A DNA stretch of 64,000 bases from Pseudomonadota bacterium (GTDB lineage: Bacteria > Pseudomonadota > Gammaproteobacteria > Burkholderiales > Rhodocyclaceae), in contig QQUN01000035.1 of assembly GCA_008501585.1 (NCBI GenBank), positions 1 to 64,000 on the forward strand. The letters are read 5' to 3'. A program made the translations under genes and the position numbers. The number at the start of each line of letters is the position of its first letter. The first letter of the stretch is position 1. Positions 44,441 through 52,874 of this stretch are shown here, one piece after another. A model generated the notes under the pieces. The model was not told the origin of the DNA, did no database searches, and saw nothing but the letters and a program-made list of their open reading frames with translations.

Positions 44441-46174
44441 CTACGGATAGAACGGAAACACCCGCGGCACCAACCACAGGACGACGGCGGCATAGACGAT
44501 CGCCACCGGCGTCCCGGTACGCACAAAATCCACTACCCGGTAGCGCCCCGGCGAATACACCATCAGGTGGGTCTGGTAGCCGAAGGGGATGAGGAAGCCC
44601 GCACTGGCGCCGTAGGCGACCAGCATCACGAAAGGCGTTGGGTCGGCGTCGAAGGCGCGTGCCGTCGACAGCGCGATGGGGAACGCCAGCGCTGCGGCCG
44701 CGTTGTTGGTGACCACTTCGGTCAGCACCACGGTCAGCAGGTAGATGCCGGCAAAGGCTCCCCAGATGCCGAGGTGGCCGAAGCTTGAGGCCACAAAGCC
44801 GGAGATGAGTGCGGCACCGCCCGAGGTCTCCAGCACATGGGCGATGGCCAGGGCGGCGCCGATGACCAGGATCAGCTCGAACGGAAAGCGCCGACGGATC
44901 TCCGCCATCGACAGCAGCCCGCCGGCCAGGAAGGCGCCGAGCAGTACCAGCAGCCCGGCAAACAGCGGCAGCCAGCCGGCCGCGGCGGCGATGATCACGG
45001 CGGCGAAACCGCCGACCACCCAGCGTGTCTGTGGCGTGGTCAGCTTGGGGTGCAGCGGCGCGCCGCCAACCCGGTGGAAATTGCGGGCCAGGTTGCGGTG
45101 CTGCGCAAAGTCGGCGCCGACGGCCAGCAGCAGGGCGTCGCCGACGCGCAACGGGATGCGGCCGAGCTGCCCGGTCAGGCGCTTGTCGCCACGGCGGATG
45201 CCGACCACGCCGGCGTCGAACATAGTGCGAAAATCCACCTCGCGCAGGGTCCGGTTGGCCAGTTCCGAATCACTGGCGATGACGACCTCGACCAGATTGG
45301 AGCGCAGCAGGTCGTCGGCGCGGGTGCCGAACACCTGCAGGCCGGGGAAGCGTTCGATCACCTGCATCTTTTCCACTTCGCCAGTGAAGATCAGCACGTC
45401 GTCGGCGTGGAGGATCTCCTCCGGCGACACCGGCGAGATCAGCCGCGCCTCACGCAGGATCTCGACCAGGAACAGGCCGTCGAGGTTGCGCAACTTGTTG
45501 GCCTCGATGCTGCGTCCGATCAGCGGCGAGCCCGCCGTCAGGCGCGCTTCCACAAAATAGGCCTGGCGGGCGGCGGCGTCGTCGCCGTTGCGTACCGGCA
45601 GCCAGCGGGAAACCAGGGTCAGGCAGACGATGCAGGCGAGGGCGACCGGGATGCCGACGGCGCTCATCTGGAACATCGAGATGCCCGGCAGCCCGGCACG
45701 CTCGGCGAAGGAATTGACGACCAGGTTGGTCGAGGTGCCAACCAGCGTGGTGATGCCGCCGAGCACCGCGGCGTAGGACAGCGGCAGCAGCAGGCGCGAG
45801 GCCGGGTGGTGGCGTTGGCGCGAGATGGTGCCCAGCAGGGTGCTGACCACCGCGGTGTTGTTCAGGAACGCCGAGCACGCCGCCGTCACCAGGCAGAGGC
45901 GGAGGGTGGCGAGGCGCTCGCTACCCTTGAGCAGGGTGTCGGAGATGCGTTCGATCAGGGGGGCGCGCTCGAGCACCAGGGAGACCAGCAGCAACAGCAG
46001 CAGCACGGCCAGGCCGGGGTTGGCATAGCTTTCGAGCAGGTCGCGTTCGCTGATCAGACCCAGCAGGTGGTAGGCGCCGGCCCAGCCACAGAACAGCAGT
46101 GCCGGCGAGAAACGCCCGTGGATGAGCAGCGCCACCAGCGCAGCAAGCGACAGCAGTACCCAGGTGGCGGTCAT
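44441..46174 (-). CDS. SLC13 family permease with two RCK_C domains
   Basis: A 577-residue inner-membrane transporter of the DASS/SLC13 type, with about 11 hydrophobic helices split by a central cytoplasmic region holding two TrkA-C-like domains (about residues 205-370). Motifs NNTAVVSTLLG and TTLVGTSTNLVVNSF in the first half and VVTNNAAAALAFPIALSTA in the second are SLC13 signatures. Members with this layout include sulfate transporters of algae and bacteria. Its position 11 bases after cysQ and beside cysDNC makes sulfate the best-guess substrate. The start MTATWVLLSL avoids an Arg-rich extension inside cysQ. Confidence 0.85.
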   Translation of the reverse strand: MTATWVLLSLAALVALLIHGRFSPALLFCGWAGAYHLLGLISERDLLESYANPGLAVLLLLLLVSLVLERAPLIERISDTLLKGSERLATLRLCLVTAACSAFLNNTAVVSTLLGTISRQRHHPASRLLLPLSYAAVLGGITTLVGTSTNLVVNSFAERAGLPGISMFQMSAVGIPVALACIVCLTLVSRWLPVRNGDDAAARQAYFVEARLTAGSPLIGRSIEANKLRNLDGLFLVEILREARLISPVSPEEILHADDVLIFTGEVEKMQVIERFPGLQVFGTRADDLLRSNLVEVVIASDSELANRTLREVDFRTMFDAGVVGIRRGDKRLTGQLGRIPLRVGDALLLAVGADFAQHRNLARNFHRVGGAPLHPKLTTPQTRWVVGGFAAVIIAAAAGWLPLFAGLLVLLGAFLAGGLLSMAEIRRRFPFELILVIGAALAIAHVLETSGGAALISGFVASSFGHLGIWGAFAGIYLLTVVLTEVVTNNAAAALAFPIALSTARAFDADPTPFVMLVAYGASAGFLIPFGYQTHLMVYSPGRYRVVDFVRTGTPVAIVYAAVVLWLVPRVFPFYP

Positions 46175-46185
46175 GGGGGGAATGC

Positions 46186-46953
46186 TCAGCTCGCCATGCC
46201 GGCGGCGACAAAATGCGGGTTGGCGAAATCGGGCTTGCCGTAACGCAGCGGCGCGCCGTCGATCTCGGTGAGCTGCCCGCCGGCGGCGGCCAGCACGGCA
46301 TGGCCGGCGGCGATGTCCCATTCCATGGTTCGGCCCAGGCGCGGGTAAAGATCGGCCTCGCCGGCGGCGATGAGGCAGATCTTGAGCGAGGAGCCGGCGC
46401 CGCGCAGCTCGGCCACCTTGCGCCCGGCCAGGAAGGCGTCGAGCGCGGCCGCGTCGCCATGCGAGCGGCTGGCCACCACGGTCAGCCCGGCCTCGGGTAC
46501 GGTGCGCACCGCGATCGGGCGGCGGCAGTCAGCGTCCTCGACGAAGGCGCCGTGGCCGACCGTACCGGCAAACAGCCGGCCCAGCGCCGGTGCCAGTACT
46601 ACGCCGAGCGTCGGCTGGTCGTTTTCGACCAGCGCGATGTTGACCGTGAATTCGCCGTTGCGGCTGATGAACTCCTTGGTGCCGTCGAGCGGGTCGACCA
46701 GCCAGAAGCGCTCGGCCACGCTTGGCACCTTGCCGGCGGCGACGGCCTCTTCGGCGACGATGGGCGTGCCCGGCAGCAGCGCGGCCAGCGCCGGCAGAAT
46801 CAGCGCTTCGGCGCGCTCGTCGGCCTCGGTGACGGGGGACTGGTCCGCCTTGCCGCGCACTGAAAAGTCTGTGCGGTAGATGGACATGATTACTTCGCCG
46901 GCGTCGCGGACGATGGGCAGCAGGCGGTCGAGCAGGGCGGGGCGGTCGAGCAT
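46186..46953 (-). CDS. cysQ: 3'(2'),5'-bisphosphate nucleotidase CysQ
   Basis: CysQ dephosphorylates PAP (the by-product of PAPS-using sulfotransferases and PAPS reductase) to AMP and also controls PAPS levels. The 255-residue protein has the inositol-monophosphatase fold with metal motifs GSPVTEAD-like (QSPVTEADERAE), VAEEAVAAG, WLVDPLDGTKEF and the distal WDIAAGHAVLAAAGG. It is transcribed with the SLC13 permease and divergent from the HTH-cysD-cysNC unit, forming a compact sulfate-activation block. Confidence 0.93.
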   Translation of the reverse strand: MLDRPALLDRLLPIVRDAGEVIMSIYRTDFSVRGKADQSPVTEADERAEALILPALAALLPGTPIVAEEAVAAGKVPSVAERFWLVDPLDGTKEFISRNGEFTVNIALVENDQPTLGVVLAPALGRLFAGTVGHGAFVEDADCRRPIAVRTVPEAGLTVVASRSHGDAAALDAFLAGRKVAELRGAGSSLKICLIAAGEADLYPRLGRTMEWDIAAGHAVLAAAGGQLTEIDGAPLRYGKPDFANPHFVAAGMAS

Positions 46954-46975
46954 GGCAGGGTCCGGTGGGGTGTCG

Positions 46976-47033
46976 TTATTTGCGCGGTTAATTATTTAAC
47001 ACTGATTGCCGGCAAATAAATGTTTAATATATC
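46976..47033. promoter_or_regulatory. AT-rich divergent promoter with nested inverted repeats (cysQ / HTH-cysD)
   Basis: In otherwise GC-rich DNA this stretch is strongly AT-rich. TTATTTGC (46976-46983) and its exact complement GCAAATAA (47012-47019) lie 36 bp apart centre to centre, enclosing a second perfect repeat GTTAA-ttat-TTAAC (46987-47000). A possible plus-strand promoter is TTGCCG (47006-47011) and TATATC (47028-47033) with 16-bp spacing. The arrangement looks like an operator shared by both divergent units; CysB or the adjacent HTH protein are possible binders. Confidence 0.5.
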
Positions 47034-47047
47034 ACCATGCCAAGCCG

Positions 47048-47875
47048 ATGGAACTGCCCATGCCGCGCCGACTGACCGGTGACGCCCTGAACCGGGCGCG
47101 ACGCCGGGCGGTCGAGTTGCGCCGGCAGGGGCGGACGCTGGCCCAGGTCTCGGCCGCTACCGGCCTGTCGGTACCCACCGTGGTGGCCGCCGCCAAGGCC
47201 TTCGCGCAGGGGGGCTGGGCGGCCGTGGATGTGCGCCCGCAAGGGCGGCCGGTGGGCAGCGGCCGGGCCATCGACAAGGCGCGTGAGGACGAGATTCGCA
47301 CGACCTTGCTGGCGACGGCGCCGGAAGCGGCGGGCGAGCCCGCCGGTCTGTGGCAGCATCAGGCGGTGGCGCGCTGGCTGGTGCGGGCGTTCGGCATCGA
47401 CCTGGGCGAGCGCACCGTGGCGCGCTATGTGGCGAGCTGGGGCATCGATCCGCCGGACTGGCAGCGGGAGCTGCGCGATGCCGGCGAAGCTCGCGCCGGC
47501 GAGTCGGCAGTGCGGGCCCGTCTGTGGTGCGGTGAGCAGCGGCTGGATGCGACACGCACGGTACTGTTCGCGCGCGGCCCGCGTGGCCGCTTGTACTGGC
47601 GCATCGTGCCGCTGCCGCTGCAGGCGGCGGCGGTGGTCGATTTTCTTCAGCGCCTGTGCGCACTGGCGGCGCGACCGCTGCAGGTGCATTGGGTGGGCGC
47701 CGACGTGACGCAGGTCGGCGCGGTGGCCGACTGGCTGGCGGGGCATACGGCGGCGCTCGAGCTGCGGCGCCATCGGGTGCCCGAGCGGCCGGCGGCACTC
47801 ACGTATGATTCGGACAACACGGCGCCGGCGCATCCGGCCGACGCCGATCAACAGGGTTTGCGCAAGAGGACAACC
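47048..47875 (+). CDS. HTH / degenerate IS630-transposase-like frame, open into cysD
   Basis: Upstream of cysD the same frame is open for about 276 codons from ATG 47048 (or ATG 47060). The first 150 residues look like the paired helix-turn-helix of IS630-family transposases: [20 protein letters not shown] with [15 protein letters not shown], then [21 protein letters not shown]. The following region, with [19 protein letters not shown], resembles a decayed DDE domain without the acidic triad, and the last 35 residues look untranslated. It may be a domesticated regulator, or a remnant whose frame merely remains open. No inverted repeats of an IS were found. No stop separates it from CysD. Confidence 0.5.
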
Positions 47876-48775
47876 ATGACACTGACCCATCTGCAACGGC
47901 TCGAAGCCGAGAGCATCCACATCATGCGTGAGGTGGTGGCCGAGGCCGACAACCCGGTCATGCTGTATTCGATCGGCAAGGACAGCGCAGTGATGCTGCA
48001 CCTGGCGATGAAGGCCTTCTACCCGGCCAAGCCGCCGTTTCCGCTGCTGCATGTGGATACGCGCTGGAAATTCCGCGACATGTACGCCTTCCGCGACAAG
48101 ATGGTGAAGGAGCTGGGCCTCGACCTGCGGGTGCACATCAACCCCGAGGGCGTCGAGAAGGACATCAACCCCTTCACCCACGGCTCGGCCATTCACACCG
48201 ACATCATGAAGACCGAGGGCCTCAAGCAGGCGCTCGACATGTACGGCTTTGACGCGGCCTTTGGCGGGGCGCGGCGCGACGAGGAAAAGTCGCGCGCCAA
48301 GGAGCGCATCTTCTCCTTCCGCACCGCCGCCCACCGCTGGGATCCGAAGGCGCAGCGCCCCGAGCTGTGGAAGCTCTACAACGCGCGCAAGCACAAGGGC
48401 GAGTCGATGCGCGTCTTTCCGCTGTCGAACTGGACCGAGCTGGACATCTGGCAGTACATCTACCTCGAGGACATCCCCATCGTGCCGCTGTACTACGCGG
48501 CCGAGCGCCCGGTGGTCGAGCGCGACGGCGCGCTGATCATGGTCGACGACGAACGCATGCCGCTCAAGGCCGGCGAGGTGCCGATGATGCGCAAGGTGCG
48601 TTTCCGCACCCTGGGTTGCTATCCGCTCACCGGTGCGGTGGAGTCCGAAGCCGACACCTTGCCGGCGATTATTCAAGAGATGCTGCTCACCAAGACCTCT
48701 GAGCGGCAGGGCCGGGTGATTGATCACGATTCGGCCGCGTCCATGGAAAAGAAAAAGCAGGAGGGGTACTTTTAA
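47876..48775 (+). CDS. cysD: Sulfate adenylyltransferase subunit 2
   Basis: CysD is the ATP-pyrophosphatase subunit of ATP sulfurylase and makes adenosine 5'-phosphosulfate with CysN. The 299-residue protein is full length with the usual N-terminus [20 protein letters not shown], the PP-loop [33 protein letters not shown] and the late [14 protein letters not shown] motif. An internal ATG with AGAGGA five bases upstream is the obvious start, even though the reading frame is open far upstream through the HTH region. It overlaps cysNC by one base (TAATG). Confidence 0.96.
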   Translation: MTLTHLQRLEAESIHIMREVVAEADNPVMLYSIGKDSAVMLHLAMKAFYPAKPPFPLLHVDTRWKFRDMYAFRDKMVKELGLDLRVHINPEGVEKDINPFTHGSAIHTDIMKTEGLKQALDMYGFDAAFGGARRDEEKSRAKERIFSFRTAAHRWDPKAQRPELWKLYNARKHKGESMRVFPLSNWTELDIWQYIYLEDIPIVPLYYAAERPVVERDGALIMVDDERMPLKAGEVPMMRKVRFRTLGCYPLTGAVESEADTLPAIIQEMLLTKTSERQGRVIDHDSAASMEKKKQEGYF

Positions 48776-50685
48776 TGGCCCACGTATCCGACCTCATCGC
48801 CTCCGACATCGGCGAATACCTGCGCAGCCACGAGCACAAGAGCCTGCTGCGCTTCATCACCTGCGGCAGCGTGGATGACGGCAAGAGCACCCTGATCGGG
48901 CGTCTGCTGTTCGAATCCAAGATGCTGTTCGAAGACCAGATGGCCGCGGTCGAGGCCGACTCGAAGAAGTACGGCACCCAGGGCGAGGACATCGACTTCG
49001 CACTGCTGGTCGATGGCTTGGCCGCCGAGCGCGAGCAGGGCATCACCATTGACGTGGCCTATCGCTTCTTCTCGACCGACAAGCGCAAGTTCATCGTCGC
49101 CGACACCCCGGGGCATGAGCAATACACCCGCAACATGGTGACCGGCGCCTCGACCGCCGACGTGGCCATTTTGATGGTGGACGCGCGCAAGGGCATCCTC
49201 ACCCAGACCCGACGCCACAGCTACCTGGTGTCGCTGATCGGCATCCGCCACATCGTGGTGGCGATCAACAAGATGGACCTGGTCGACTACTCGGAAAAGA
49301 CCTACCGCAAGATCGTCGAGGACTACCGCGACTTCGCCGCCCAGATCGGCATCGAGGACGTCACCTTCATCCCGCTGTCGGCCTTCAAGGGCGACAACAT
49401 CATCGCCCCCAGCGAGCGCCTGCCTTGGTACCACGGCACCACGCTGATGGGCTATCTCGAAACCGTCGAGATCGACGAAGAGCGCATGCAGAAGGCGCCG
49501 TTCCGCCTGCCGGTGCAGTGGGTGAACCGCCCCAATCTCGACTTCCGCGGCTTTGCCGGCACGGTGTCCAGCGGCATGATCCAGCCCGGCGACCGCGTGC
49601 GCGTGCAGCCCTCGGGCAAGGAGAGCACGGTGGCGCGCATCGTGACGCACGACGGCGACCTGCCGCAGGCCGTGGCCGGCCAGTCGGTGACGCTGACCCT
49701 CGCCGACGAAATCGACATCTCGCGCGGCGACGTGATCTCCATCGCCGAGCACCCGGCCAGCTCGGCCGACCAGTTCGAGACCACCGTCGTCTGGATGCAC
49801 GACGAGCCGCTGCTGCCCGGCCGCGCCTACCTGCTCAAGATCGGCACCAAGATGGTCACGGCGACGGTCACCGAAATCAAGTACCAGGTGAACGTCAACA
49901 CCATGGAACACATCGCCGCCAAGAAGCTCGACCTCAACGGCATCGCGGTGTGCAATCTCAGCCTGGATCGCCAGATCGCCTTCGACGCCTATGCCGACAA
50001 CCGCGACACCGGCGCCTTCATCCTGATCGACCGCCTGAGCAACAACACCGTCGGCGCCGGCATGATCCACTTCGCCCTGCGCCGCTCGCACAACATCCAC
50101 ATGCAGCATGTGGACGTCGACAAGGCCGCGCGCGGCGGCATGAAGGGCCAGAAGCCCTGCCTGCTGTGGTTCACCGGCCTGTCGGGCGCGGGCAAGTCGG
50201 CGATCGCCAACATGGTCGAGAAAAAGCTCCACGCCATGGGCCGCCACACCTACCTGCTCGACGGCGACAACGTGCGCCACGGCCTCAACAAGGATCTGGG
50301 CTTTACCGACGCCGATCGCGTCGAGAACATCCGCCGCGTCGCCGAAGTGGCCCGGCTGATGGTCGATGCCGGTCTGATCGTCATCACAGCCTTCATCTCC
50401 CCCTTCCGCTCCGAGCGGCGCATGGCGCGCGGCCTGGTGGAAGAGGGCGAGTTCCTCGAAGTGTTTGTCGACACCCCGCTCGAAGTGGCCGAAGAGCGCG
50501 ATCCGAAGGGGCTCTACAAGAAGGCGCGGCGCGGCGAGCTGAAGAACTTCACCGGTATCGACTCGCCGTACGAGGCGCCGGAGGAGGCGGAGGTCCGGTT
50601 GAAGACGGTGGATAGTTCGGTGGAGGCGTCGGCGGATCAGGTGATTGAGGTGCTGAAACGGAAGGGCATGATCAGTGCCGGATAG
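48775..50685 (+). CDS. cysNC: Bifunctional sulfate adenylyltransferase subunit 1 / APS kinase (CysN-CysC fusion)
   Basis: The 636-residue protein couples the GTPase subunit of ATP sulfurylase to APS kinase, so it produces PAPS directly. The GTPase domain shows [44 protein letters not shown] and AINKMDLVD; beta-barrel domains follow; the APS kinase domain begins near residue 460 with P-loop GLSGAGKS (468-475) and [15 protein letters not shown]. The CysC fusion is the NodQ-type arrangement used where PAPS feeds sulfotransferases as well as, or instead of, reductive assimilation. No cysH or cysI lies nearby. Confidence 0.96.
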   Translation: MAHVSDLIASDIGEYLRSHEHKSLLRFITCGSVDDGKSTLIGRLLFESKMLFEDQMAAVEADSKKYGTQGEDIDFALLVDGLAAEREQGITIDVAYRFFSTDKRKFIVADTPGHEQYTRNMVTGASTADVAILMVDARKGILTQTRRHSYLVSLIGIRHIVVAINKMDLVDYSEKTYRKIVEDYRDFAAQIGIEDVTFIPLSAFKGDNIIAPSERLPWYHGTTLMGYLETVEIDEERMQKAPFRLPVQWVNRPNLDFRGFAGTVSSGMIQPGDRVRVQPSGKESTVARIVTHDGDLPQAVAGQSVTLTLADEIDISRGDVISIAEHPASSADQFETTVVWMHDEPLLPGRAYLLKIGTKMVTATVTEIKYQVNVNTMEHIAAKKLDLNGIAVCNLSLDRQIAFDAYADNRDTGAFILIDRLSNNTVGAGMIHFALRRSHNIHMQHVDVDKAARGGMKGQKPCLLWFTGLSGAGKSAIANMVEKKLHAMGRHTYLLDGDNVRHGLNKDLGFTDADRVENIRRVAEVARLMVDAGLIVITAFISPFRSERRMARGLVEEGEFLEVFVDTPLEVAEERDPKGLYKKARRGELKNFTGIDSPYEAPEEAEVRLKTVDSSVEASADQVIEVLKRKGMISAG

Positions 50686-50757
50686 ATATCCTCCGCGAGG
50701 GATTCAGACCGGTTTTCGTTGCACACGAGAAGATGCGGACGGTACGGATAGAGAATA

Positions 50758-51771
50758 ATGTTCGGAACTTTCCGCACCCTTCTTGCCTTTGCCGTCGTCG
50801 CTGATCACCTCGGGGGTGTCCCCGGGACAGGAGCCTATGCGGTGTTTGGCTTCTATGTGTTGAGCGGCTACTTGATGACGATGATCCTGCATGAAACATA
50901 TGGATACTCGGCGTCCGGCTTCGTCCGATACGCGCTGAATCGCTGGCTCAGAATTTTTCCGGTCTACTATGTCGCCCTTGGTGTGTCCTTGGTCCTTGTT
51001 CTGGTTCTTGGAGATGAGGTTTCCCGGACGTTTCACAAGAGCATCGGGGTCCCCCAGGGAGCAGGCGACATTCTTAGAAATGCGGCTCTGTTTCTTTCTT
51101 TTGATACGGAGACTCGATTGGTCGCGCCCGCTTGGGCGCTGACGATCGAGTGTGTGTTTTATGTGTTGATCGGTCTGGGTGCGTCTCGCTTCTATTGGGG
51201 GACAATAGCGTGGCTGGGCTTGAGCGTTGCCTACTCGACATACTTGTTTTTGGGCGATGCGCCATGGAGTTATCGCTACTTCACCGTTGCTGCTGCGTCT
51301 TTGCCCTTTTCATTGGGTGCGGCGGTTTATCATGTGAGAAAAAGGCATTTCCGAATGGCCATGTCGGATCGGTCGAAGAACGGAATGCTTGCTGTCGTGG
51401 TGGGCGGAATTTGCGTTAACTATGCGCTGAGTGCTGCTCTTGAACTCACCGAGTTGATGGGGATTCCGTTCTACATCAATCTCGTTCTGATGGCATTGTT
51501 GATTGCGAATCTCGCTTCACATCGCGATGCCGTGCTCGTTGATGGCTCAGTCGATAAGCGTATTGGCGACATGAGCTACCCGGTCTACCTCCTTCACTAT
51601 CAGGCCGGGTTGATTGTTTGGTTGGCAACTCCGCTTGAGCGGGGCGATCTGCGGCTGTTCTTTGCTTCGTCGGTTGTTGTTGTATTGCTGGCTTATGTAG
51701 CCAATCGGATTGTCGAAAATCCGATCAATCGAATTCGAAACAAGCTCAGGCCGGCAGGGCATGTTCTGTAG
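50758..51771 (+). CDS. Acyltransferase 3 family membrane protein (OafA/YrhL type)
   Basis: A 337-residue polytopic protein of the AT3 family, which transfers acetyl or other acyl groups to extracellular glycans. About ten hydrophobic helices are visible. The family Arg/His pair is Arg6 and His17 in TFRTLLAFAVVADHLGG; VAPAWALTIECVFYVL matches the conserved tryptophan/glutamate motif, and YPVYLLHYQAG is the late His-containing helix. Base composition is noticeably more AT-rich than the surrounding genes, as for the methyltransferase that follows, suggesting transfer from outside. It starts 72 bases after cysNC with a weak ribosome site. Confidence 0.85.
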   Translation: MFGTFRTLLAFAVVADHLGGVPGTGAYAVFGFYVLSGYLMTMILHETYGYSASGFVRYALNRWLRIFPVYYVALGVSLVLVLVLGDEVSRTFHKSIGVPQGAGDILRNAALFLSFDTETRLVAPAWALTIECVFYVLIGLGASRFYWGTIAWLGLSVAYSTYLFLGDAPWSYRYFTVAAASLPFSLGAAVYHVRKRHFRMAMSDRSKNGMLAVVVGGICVNYALSAALELTELMGIPFYINLVLMALLIANLASHRDAVLVDGSVDKRIGDMSYPVYLLHYQAGLIVWLATPLERGDLRLFFASSVVVVLLAYVANRIVENPINRIRNKLRPAGHVL

Positions 51772-51773
51772 GG

Positions 51774-51789
51774 GAAGTGTCGGCACTTC
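51774..51789 (+). terminator. Hairpin after the acyltransferase gene
   Basis: GAAGTG-TCGG-CACTTC forms a perfect 6-bp stem with a stable-type tetraloop two bases after the stop codon, but no T-run follows. It is the only structured element found in the 126-bp convergent gap to the methyltransferase gene. Confidence 0.35.
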
Positions 51790-51897
51790 GTTCAAGCGCC
51801 GGATCGAATATGTGGCGTGATGCAGTGGTTATGCACGCCTTTTGAACTAGTTGTTCTGCTCGGCGCTTCAGCTAGCAGGCCCGAGCGAGGATTGTTG

Positions 51898-52527
51898 TTA
51901 TTTTTCAGCGGTGACAACAAGCTGATAATACTTCATGTCGTTTGCCCACGGTCCCAGCAAAGGAAGTAAAGCCTTTGTTTTTCGACCGGAGTCCCAGTAA
52001 GGATTGATTCCCTCTGTTCTCCTGATCGAAAAACCAGCGTTCTTGATGGTCCGTTCGATGCTCTTCTGTGTAAAAAACCTCAGGTGGGTGTCATCAAGGA
52101 TTCCCTTCTCGGTGTACTTCCAGTCTTTTGCAAAGAGAAGATTCTTGATGTTTTCAATGTAACGGACATTGGGGACGCAGCAGACCAGCGTGCCTCCGGG
52201 CTTGAGCTTCTGCTTGGCCAGCCTAAGCGGTTCCATGGGCTCTGGAAAATGCTCCAGACTGTCGTTGAATGTGACAGCGTCGAAATATTCATCAGGGATC
52301 GGCGATTTTTCAGTAAAAAAATCGATAATGACTCTGTCAAGAAGTGCTTCGGCTTTCCGGGCGGCTTCGCCTACTGGTTCAATACCCCAAACTTGAGCGT
52401 GTGTTTCCTTGCGTACGATCGCGCCAAACTCTCCCGACGCGCAGCCGATGTCCAACAAGGTGCCAACGTTTTTCGGCAGGAAATCGAGGAGCACCGATCG
52501 ACTGCCGCTATAGTGTTTGTCTTTCAA
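51898..52527 (-). CDS. Class I SAM-dependent methyltransferase
   Basis: A 209-residue Rossmann-fold methyltransferase. The SAM loop is LLDIGCASGEFGAI, motif II region VWGIEPVGEAARKAEALLD, motif IV FDAVTFNDSLEHFPEP and LKPGGTLVCCVPNVRYIENI. It resembles methyltransferases of glycan clusters (UbiG/Methyltransf_23 group). The start is TTG: GGAGG lies six bases upstream and no in-frame ATG exists before a stop. The gene is AT-richer than its surroundings, like the convergent acyltransferase. Likely acts on a sugar or substituent, inferred from context. Confidence 0.8.
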   Translation of the reverse strand: MKDKHYSGSRSVLLDFLPKNVGTLLDIGCASGEFGAIVRKETHAQVWGIEPVGEAARKAEALLDRVIIDFFTEKSPIPDEYFDAVTFNDSLEHFPEPMEPLRLAKQKLKPGGTLVCCVPNVRYIENIKNLLFAKDWKYTEKGILDDTHLRFFTQKSIERTIKNAGFSIRRTEGINPYWDSGRKTKALLPLLGPWANDMKYYQLVVTAEK

Positions 52528-52874
52528 TCGGAGCCTCCGCTTCTGGGCTGTCGAGCAGGTTGCTTGGATGATGTCATTTTGTCGTGCGCGTCATGAATTT
52601 CGGCGTCGATCCTGCAAGCACGAGCATACGCCTGTCGACATGACATGTGCCTTACAACCTGTATGCGCTATTTGCGCCGTCTTTTCGGTCGATGGGCGAT
52701 CAGGTGCATCACGTGGCGATGCTATACGGGTCAGTGGGGCGTAAGAGACTACGACAGTCGGGCGGCGCATGGCCGGGACCAATGTCACTGGTCGGTCACG
52801 GTCGCTGGGGGGCGACCATGCGGACTGGACGGATGGCCGGTTGGTGGCCGTCGTTTCAGACGGGCCGCGTCCGG
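52528..52874. other. 347-bp gap between two minus-strand genes, no gene recognised
   Basis: Several open frames cross this gap but none has a family-like pattern or good ribosome site. It must carry the promoter of the methyltransferase gene and the end of the asparagine-synthase transcript. No terminator with a T-run was found. It marks the change from the AT-richer pair back to GC-rich DNA. Confidence 0.5.

Noticed and set aside
44837-46243. 468-codon plus-strand open frame opposite the SLC13 permease
   Set aside because: Gln/Gly-rich antisense shadow; the permease has clear SLC13 motifs and membrane segments.
47006-47875. Intact IS630 insertion sequence upstream of cysD
   Set aside because: No terminal inverted repeats, no TA target duplication and no visible DDE triad; only HTH-like sequence remains, so it is reported as a degenerate or domesticated frame.
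48772-50280. 502-codon minus-strand open frame opposite cysNC
   Set aside because: Antisense shadow of a certain CysN-CysC fusion.
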